Part shown: positions 12,755-17,453 of the stretch, piece after piece
Layout: each line of letters begins with the position of its first letter
How positions within the stretch are numbered: the stretch's first letter is position 1
NCBI GenBank assembly: GCA_009843005.1
Contig: VYEH01000411.1
Span: 1 to 17,453 of the forward strand
Reading direction: 5' to 3'
Source of the DNA: Pseudomonadota bacterium
GTDB taxonomy: Bacteria; Pseudomonadota; Gammaproteobacteria; Steroidobacterales; Rariloculaceae
Length of the DNA stretch: 17,453 nucleotides
Notes under the pieces: model-generated
The model's input: the letters and a program-made list of their open reading frames with translations, nothing else
Databases searched by the model: none
Told to the model about the DNA's origin: nothing
Position numbers and translations under genes: made by a program

Positions 12755-14815
12755 GTGTCGCTGCGTCTCCAGCTCCTGGGCCTGGGTCTGCTCACTCTGG
12801 TGCTGCCATGGGCGGGATACCGCTACGTGCAGGAACTCGAAGGCGCGCTGCGGTCCGGGCTTGAACAATCGCTGCTGGCGACCGCCGAGTCCACGGCAGC
12901 GGCGCTTCCCGGGCAGGATCTGCGAACCATTGCGTCCCGGTCTGACATGCAGCCGGGCGAGGTCATGTATGCCCACCCGCTGACTTCCGAGCCCCTGATC
13001 GACGGCTATCGTGACGACTGGAGCACCGCGGAAACCACGGGCCTTCCCCTGGGCGGGTCCGGACGATTCTGGATCGGTGTGTACCAGCGCAGCCTGTTCC
13101 TGTTTCTGCACTACCCGGACCCGAATGTCGTGTATCAACGCGCACCGGGGGAAACACCCTATGGTGACCGGGTGTTGCTCCTGACGGAATCGGCGCAACC
13201 AGCCTGGCTCCTGTTCCACACGACCGCGCCCGGCAGCCTCCGCGCCCAGGAAACCTCAGCGCCCCTGTTCGCGCCGACGGGACGCCGCGATGCCAGGGTA
13301 CCGGCGTTCTGGCGAGAAACAGGGGACGGATTTACGGCGGAGATCAGGCTGCCGCTTGCGATGGCCGGCGAGCGGCTCGGAATTGCGGTGGTCGACGTGG
13401 ACCCCGGAGGATCCGGCCGGGCAGCCGAAACTTTCCAGGTGGCCGTGGAGAGCTCCTGGCCCGGTGACGATCCCGGCATGCTCTTGTACCGGCCCGCGCC
13501 TCTTGCCATGTCCGCCACGCAGTTCATCCAGTCGGGAAGGCGTCTGGTCGTTGTCGGTCCCGCCGGTTGGGTGCTCTTCGACGAGGGTGAGATCGACCCC
13601 CTCTCGGCCACCTTCGACGACCTCAATCCGAGCCTGATGGAGCAGATCTATCGGTTCATACTCAGGCGGGACGACCCTGACTTCACGGGGTTCGAACAAC
13701 CGCCCGGCCGATTGGGCCGCGGGCCGCTCCAATCCGTCCTGGAAGGCGCCCCGGTGACGGCGTGGTTCGCCCGAGGCGGAGACGAAAGCGCGGTGGTGGC
13801 GGCCGGAGCGCCTATCATTCGCGGCGACGAGCAATTGGGCGCGGTGATCCTGGAGCAGGGCAGCGACTCGATACTGACACTGACCAATGCCGCGCTGGTG
13901 CGCCTGCTCAGTGTCACCTTTCTGGCGATGCTCATCGTTGCGGCGGGGCTCCTGAGCTACGCTACCGTGCTGTCGTTCCGCGTGCGGCGGCTTTCCCGCG
14001 CCGCCGACACAGCGTTGGGCCCCAAGGGAGAAATCCACGCGTCGCTGCCTGGACGCCGCGCGAAAGATGAAATCGGCGACCTGGCCCGCAGTTTCAGCGA
14101 TCTGCTGAATCGGCTCCGGGACTATACCGCCTACCTGACCACGCTCAAGTCCAAACTGGCCCACGAGCTGCGTACGCCGCTGGCCGTAGCGTCCACATCG
14201 CTTGAAAACCTGGAGCGCGAGCCCCACGGCGCCAATCTGTCGCCCTATCTTTCCAGGCTGAAGGAAGGTATATCCCGGCTGGACGGCATCCTGGGCGCCA
14301 TGACCGAAGCCACGCTGATCGAGCAGGCCATCGCCGCCACCGAACCGGAGATCTTCGATCTGGACGCCGTTCTGGCCAGTTGCACGGCCGCGTACCGGGA
14401 CGTCTATCCCAGCCACGCCATCGAGTACCGTTGCGAGGCGCGCCACACAGGCGTGCTCGGGTCGGGGGAACTCATTGTCCAGATGATGGACAAGCTGATC
14501 GACAACGCGGTGAGCTTCAGCCGTGGGGATGCGCCCATCCGGGTGACGCTCGACGGTACGCACCGGGAACTCACGATTCAGGTGGTCAACCGCGGTCCGC
14601 GCCTCCCGTCCTCCATGCGCTCGCAGTTGTTCGACTCGCTGGTTTCGATCCGCCCGCAGCGCGATGGCCGCCATCACCTGGGGCTGGGCCTGCACATCGT
14701 ATCGCTGGTCGCGGAGTTCCATCGTGGCGCGGTTCGGTGCGAGGATCTGCCCGATGGCAGCGGCGTGACATTCGCTGTCACAATGCCGGTGGAGGAACAC
14801 TCCCGGGCCGCCTAG
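12755..14815 (+). CDS. Membrane sensor histidine kinase with CBM9-like sensor domain
   Basis: This 686-residue kinase has a first membrane segment at about 5-22 and a second at about 385-405, so about 360 residues face the periplasm. Residues 80-230 look like a carbohydrate-binding family 9 fold: LIDGYRDDWS, FWIGVYQRSLFLFLHY, GDRVLLLTE and FTAEIRLPLAMAGERLGIAV. A HAMP-like linker (405-455) leads to the phospho-acceptor His470 (KLAHELRTPLA), the N-box Asn584 (DKLIDNAVSF) and the G-box GLGLHIVSLVAEFH. It starts with GTG 2 nt after the regulator stop, with GGGAG upstream. The N-terminus LRLQLLGLGLLTLVLPWAG and the layout recall the dedicated-sortase-system kinase (TIGR03785). The ligand may be a glycan or wall fragment; this is inferred from the fold only. 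Confidence 0.92.
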   Translation: MSLRLQLLGLGLLTLVLPWAGYRYVQELEGALRSGLEQSLLATAESTAAALPGQDLRTIASRSDMQPGEVMYAHPLTSEPLIDGYRDDWSTAETTGLPLGGSGRFWIGVYQRSLFLFLHYPDPNVVYQRAPGETPYGDRVLLLTESAQPAWLLFHTTAPGSLRAQETSAPLFAPTGRRDARVPAFWRETGDGFTAEIRLPLAMAGERLGIAVVDVDPGGSGRAAETFQVAVESSWPGDDPGMLLYRPAPLAMSATQFIQSGRRLVVVGPAGWVLFDEGEIDPLSATFDDLNPSLMEQIYRFILRRDDPDFTGFEQPPGRLGRGPLQSVLEGAPVTAWFARGGDESAVVAAGAPIIRGDEQLGAVILEQGSDSILTLTNAALVRLLSVTFLAMLIVAAGLLSYATVLSFRVRRLSRAADTALGPKGEIHASLPGRRAKDEIGDLARSFSDLLNRLRDYTAYLTTLKSKLAHELRTPLAVASTSLENLEREPHGANLSPYLSRLKEGISRLDGILGAMTEATLIEQAIAATEPEIFDLDAVLASCTAAYRDVYPSHAIEYRCEARHTGVLGSGELIVQMMDKLIDNAVSFSRGDAPIRVTLDGTHRELTIQVVNRGPRLPSSMRSQLFDSLVSIRPQRDGRHHLGLGLHIVSLVAEFHRGAVRCEDLPDGSGVTFAVTMPVEEHSRAA

Positions 14816-14830
14816 GGGCACTCCGATGTG

Positions 14831-14851
14831 CCGTCAACGCCGTGACGGTTT
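14831..14851 (+). terminator. Weak hairpin after the kinase gene
   Basis: CCGTCA (14831-14836) and TGACGG (14843-14848) form a 6-bp stem with a 6-nt loop, followed by only three T. TACAAT at 14851-14856 just after it could be a -10 box for the bactofilin gene, without a clear -35. Confidence 0.27.
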
Positions 14852-14913
14852 ACAATATGCGCGATTGAGCCGATTGCGGTGGCGATACCGCGCTGGAGCA
14901 AACGGGGAGTGAC

Positions 14914-15471
14914 ATGTTTGAGGGATCCAAGAAAAAGGCAGCAGCCCAGACCAGGGCCAAGCAGCAGAAGCCCGTCCTGGGCATCATGGGCCGGGCCGGT
15001 GGAGCACCGACGAAACCTGCCGCCGGTTCCGGTGGCGGCCCGGCAAAGTCCGCGGACGAACCTGTGCGACGCAGCCGCGCCGAAGAGACCGTAACCATTG
15101 GTGCGGCTGCCACCATCCGCGGCGATATCACCGGGAAGGGCGATCTGGCAATCAGCGGCCGGGTTGAAGGCACCGTCGATCTGCCAGACAACGACGCCAG
15201 TATCGAGGCCAAGGGCTTCATGGACGGCGGCATCCTTGCCCGGAACGTCAATATCCGCGGCAAGGTGCAGGGCGATATCGAGGCCAGGAGCAAGGTAACG
15301 ATATTTGCCACGGGCGCCGTGATCGGCACGATCGTGGCGCCGCGAATCCAGATCGAGGACGGTGCGAAGTTCAAGGGCCGGATCGACATGGGCGTATCAA
15401 AGCCCGCAGCAGCGCCCAAACCCAAGAAGGCCTCGGCGCCGGCACCGGCGCCGACCGCATCCTCCGGATAA
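14914..15471 (+). CDS. Bactofilin (polymer-forming cytoskeletal protein)
   Basis: Bactofilins assemble without nucleotide into filaments that position wall-modifying enzymes. The core (about residues 60-160) has the family's repeated beta-helix pattern: TIGAAATIRGDITGKGDLAI, then SGRVEGTVDL, then ARNVNIRGKVQGDIEA and FKGRIDMG. The first 60 residues are basic and Gly/Pro-rich, and the last 25 are Ala/Pro/Lys-rich; both tails are probably disordered, as is usual. The start ATG has GGGGAG 4 nt upstream. It follows the kinase gene on the same strand after 98 nt and faces the STAS gene. In this place it could serve cell shape or attachment. Confidence 0.93.
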   Translation: MFEGSKKKAAAQTRAKQQKPVLGIMGRAGGAPTKPAAGSGGGPAKSADEPVRRSRAEETVTIGAAATIRGDITGKGDLAISGRVEGTVDLPDNDASIEAKGFMDGGILARNVNIRGKVQGDIEARSKVTIFATGAVIGTIVAPRIQIEDGAKFKGRIDMGVSKPAAAPKPKKASAPAPAPTASSG

Positions 15472-15481
15472 CTTCGACCTT

Positions 15482-15498
15482 CCGGCCAACGCGGCCGG
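15482..15498. terminator. GC-rich hairpin between convergent bactofilin and STAS genes
   Basis: CCGGCC and GGCCGG form a 6-bp stem with a 5-nt loop, 11 nt after the bactofilin stop. No T-tract follows in either direction. The remaining bases to 15592 show no other signal. Confidence 0.28.
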
Positions 15499-15592
15499 GC
15501 GGGATACATTGTCGGTAGATCAGCCGTCTTCGGCGAGGCGGTCTTGCGCCCCTTGACGCGCGACTATTGCCACGGGCTGCCAGGTTGCGCTG

Positions 15593-15931
15593 CTACGAGA
15601 TCGATGCCAAGGCGGCTTCCGACGACTTGTGGATGTCGATGATCTGGTCGAAGCCGATGACTTCGAATGCGCGATCGATCCCTTCAGCCAGCGTACAGAT
15701 GGCGAATCGTCCCTGGTGCCTGGATATTTTCTTTGCGATCAACAGGACCTCGCGCAGTCCCGCGGTACTGATGTAGGTCATATTCTGGCAGTCGAGCAGG
15801 ACTCGGCCTCCCCACTGATCGCCGATTGCCAGCTTGGCCTCCAGCATGAATTGGCGGGCCCTTTCACGGTGCACTCTTCCCTCAACCGATACGATTACCA
15901 CCCCGTCTTCTGTCCTGCTGGTCACGTTCAT
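15593..15931 (-). CDS. STAS-domain protein (anti-sigma factor antagonist type)
   Basis: This 112-residue protein is a single STAS domain. The phospho-acceptor Ser55 lies in the typical MTYISTAGLREVL motif, preceded by the strand GGRVLLDCQN. SpoIIAA/RsbV-type proteins of this kind bind an anti-sigma factor kinase in a partner-switching cascade; others serve transport or chemosensory regulation. No cognate anti-sigma kinase or phosphatase lies in the window. The ATG at 15931 is chosen because GAGGGG lies 8 nt upstream and the domain starts there; 13 more in-frame codons upstream look non-coding. It lies 44 nt after msrA on the same strand. Confidence 0.88.
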   Translation of the reverse strand: MNVTSRTEDGVVIVSVEGRVHRERARQFMLEAKLAIGDQWGGRVLLDCQNMTYISTAGLREVLLIAKKISRHQGRFAICTLAEGIDRAFEVIGFDQIIDIHKSSEAALASIS

Positions 15932-15975
15932 TCTGCGCACCCCTCGGCGGGGTAATTTCAACCACCTCATTGCAA

Positions 15976-16617
15976 CTACTCTACTACCCCGCGGCCCGCT
16001 TGCAAACCTCCCGGCAGGCTGCAGGAGACGCCGGTCCCGCCGAGTCCGCAGTAACCCCCGGGGTTCCTGGCCAGGTACTGTTGATGATAGTCCTCGGCGT
16101 AGTGGAACGGCCCGGCCGGCACGATCTCGGTGGTGATCGCGCCATAGCCGGCGCCTGCAAGATCCGCCTGGTAGGTCCGCAGGCTCTGCCTGGCCGCACA
16201 GTGCTGACCTTCGCCATGAGTGTAGATCGCCGAGCGGTACTGCGATCCGATGTCCGCGCCCTGGCGCATGCCCTGGGTAGGATCATGGGCCTCCCAGAAC
16301 AGCTTCAGCAAGCTCTCGTAACTCACGGCCTCGGGACGGAATACCACCAGGACCACCTCTGCATGTCCGGTACGTCCGCTACAGACTTCCTCGTAGGTGG
16401 GATCGGCTGTCGTGCCCCCGGAGTAGCCGGCCGCGGTGGACCAGACACCGTCCAGCTCCCAGTAACGGCGCTCGGCTCCCCAGAAACAGCCCATGCCGAA
16501 CAACGCCTGCTCGGTATCGTCCGGGAAGGGCGGGCGGATCCGGCGTCCGGTGACGAAGTGCAGCTCCTGTGCCGGAAGCGGCCGCTTTCGCTCTGAACGG
16601 CCGACCCGATTAAACAT
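15976..16617 (-). CDS. msrA: Peptide methionine sulfoxide reductase A
   Basis: MsrA reduces the S-form of methionine sulfoxide in proteins and so repairs oxidative damage. The 213-residue protein has the catalytic motif GMGCFWGAER with Cys44, the substrate-binding region GYSGG and TYEEVCSGRTGHAEVV, and FHYAEDYHQQYLARNPGGYC. The resolving and recycling cysteines are Cys190 and Cys199, matching the three-cysteine layout of E. coli MsrA. The ATG at 16617 fits the family length; the frame stays open upstream inside gltD, which is a shadow. Its first 8 nt overlap the end of gltD, which suggests coupled translation. Confidence 0.95.
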   Translation of the reverse strand: MFNRVGRSERKRPLPAQELHFVTGRRIRPPFPDDTEQALFGMGCFWGAERRYWELDGVWSTAAGYSGGTTADPTYEEVCSGRTGHAEVVLVVFRPEAVSYESLLKLFWEAHDPTQGMRQGADIGSQYRSAIYTHGEGQHCAARQSLRTYQADLAGAGYGAITTEIVPAGPFHYAEDYHQQYLARNPGGYCGLGGTGVSCSLPGGLQAGRGVVE

Positions 16618-17453
16618 GAGCAGTCTCCAGGGCAGCACCGTCGGACCGCGGCTCGGTCGCGCCCACGGACAGCCACTCGTCGATCGCTTCGGCGGCGCCG
16701 CGGCCTTCGTTGATGGCCCAGACCACCAGCGACTGGCCCCGTCGGCAGTCGCCGGCGGCAAAAACGCCCGGCACGTTCGTATGGTAGTCGCCGTGCGCGG
16801 CCTGGTAGTTGGAGCGTGAGTCCAGGGCCACCCCAAGCGGCTGGGCCACGTAGTCCTCGGGGCCCAGGAAACCCATGGCCAGCAGCACCAGGTCGGCCTT
16901 CAATGTCTTCTCCGTGCCTTGAAGTTCGACCATCTTCCGTGCCCCGCCGCCCGTTTGCCAGCGGATGTCGACGGTGTGCAGCGCGGTGACGTCGCCGCCA
17001 TTGCCTGAAAACGACCTGGAGAGAACGCTGAAGCTGCGCGGGTCGCTTCCGAACCGGGCTGCGCTCTCCTCATGGGCGTATTCGGTGCGAAAGATCAGCG
17101 GCCATTCGGGCCATGGATTGTCCGGCGCGCGCTCCGCGGGCGGCCGGCCCAGCAACTCCAGGTTCACCAGGCTGCGGCACCCGTGGCGCAGCGCGGTGCC
17201 GATACAGTCCGCGCCGGTATCGCCGCCGCCGATCACGATGACATCCTTGTCCCTGGCATTGATGAAGCGGCCGTCCCTCAATCCGCTGTCCAGCAGGCTG
17301 CGGGTATTGGCGGTGAGAAAATCCATGGCGAAGTGAATCCCCGACAGTTCCCGTCCGGGGATGGGCAGGTCGCGGGGCCGGGTTGCCCCGGTGGAAAGCA
17401 GTACCGCATCGTATTCCGCTTTCAGTTCTTCCGGGTCCACATTGACGCCCACA
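16610..17453 (-). CDS. gltD: Glutamate synthase small subunit, C-terminal part (cut by the right edge)
   Basis: GltD is the flavoprotein that passes electrons from NADPH to the large subunit GltB for glutamate synthesis. About 280 of the usual 470-490 residues are visible. The second dinucleotide-binding motif is VIVIGGGDTGADCIGTALRHG; a conserved VLLSTGATRPRDLPIPGREL lies before it. LVLLAMGFLGPE and VFAAGDCRRGQSLVVWAINEGR form the C-terminal FAD-binding block. The iron-sulfur N-terminal part is outside the window. Other members of this family, such as the dihydropyrimidine dehydrogenase subunit, share these motifs, so GltD is the likeliest call rather than certain. msrA overlaps its end. Confidence 0.92.
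   Translation of the reverse strand, partial: VGVNVDPEELKAEYDAVLLSTGATRPRDLPIPGRELSGIHFAMDFLTANTRSLLDSGLRDGRFINARDKDVIVIGGGDTGADCIGTALRHGCRSLVNLELLGRPPAERAPDNPWPEWPLIFRTEYAHEESAARFGSDPRSFSVLSRSFSGNGGDVTALHTVDIRWQTGGGARKMVELQGTEKTLKADLVLLAMGFLGPEDYVAQPLGVALDSRSNYQAAHGDYHTNVPGVFAAGDCRRGQSLVVWAINEGRGAAEAIDEWLSVGATEPRSDGAALETAHV

Noticed and set aside
13256..14821. Minus-strand open frame of 521 codons opposite the histidine kinase
   Set aside because: The kinase on the plus strand has clear family motifs along its length; the antisense frame is rich in Arg, Gly and His and has no domain.
16618..16836. In-frame extension of msrA by 73 codons upstream
   Set aside because: It lies inside gltD in another frame, is Arg/Thr/Pro-rich, and would make MsrA much longer than its family.
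1..17453. CRISPR arrays, tRNA or rRNA genes, insertion sequences with DDE transposase
   Set aside because: No evenly spaced direct repeats, cloverleaf-like segments, rRNA-like stretches or DDE transposase motifs were found by reading. The window is nearly filled with the protein genes listed.

Overview
The window looks like the chromosome of a high-GC gammaproteobacterium. The gene order radC, rpmB, rpmG, then mutM, coaD, rsmD, ftsE, ftsX, rpoH is typical of that class, and the proteins read like gammaproteobacterial ones. I cannot assign a genus. No rRNA, tRNA or CRISPR array was seen.

Region 1 (1 to about 3740) is the right-hand end of a mobile element, running leftwards out of the window. 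Its base composition is visibly less GC-rich than the rest. It carries a minus-strand operon: a 109-residue CHC2/primase-like accessory protein, a tyrosine recombinase with all catalytic residues, a longer recombinase-like protein with a degenerate active site and a Cys cluster, and the start of a third protein that looks like another recombinase and runs off the left edge. The element abuts a 50-codon remnant of radC (3727-3879), cut at the codons of the JAMM motif HxHPSG. Two or three adjacent tyrosine recombinases inserted in radC recalls the Tn554 family and the recombinase-in-trio elements. The cargo and the rest of radC lie outside the window.

Region 2 (3880 to 11010) is core housekeeping. 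It holds ribosomal proteins L28 and L33, a membrane fatty-acid desaturase, MutM, a minus-strand cluster rsmD-coaD-ggt, and the divergent ftsEX pair.

Region 3 (11011 to 14815) is a stress and signalling block. rpoH has a perfect CIRCE operator (HrcA site) in its leader, overlapping plausible promoters, one resembling a sigma-32 site. A response regulator and a histidine kinase follow closely on the same strand. The kinase has a CBM9-like sensor domain and resembles the proteobacterial dedicated-sortase two-component family, but no sortase is in the window.

Region 4 (14816 to 17453) has a bactofilin on the plus strand. Convergent to it is a minus-strand series gltD (cut by the right edge), msrA and a STAS-domain anti-sigma-factor antagonist. 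gltD and msrA overlap by 8 nt.

The points most worth checking are the radC-splitting recombinase element and the HrcA/CIRCE control of rpoH.
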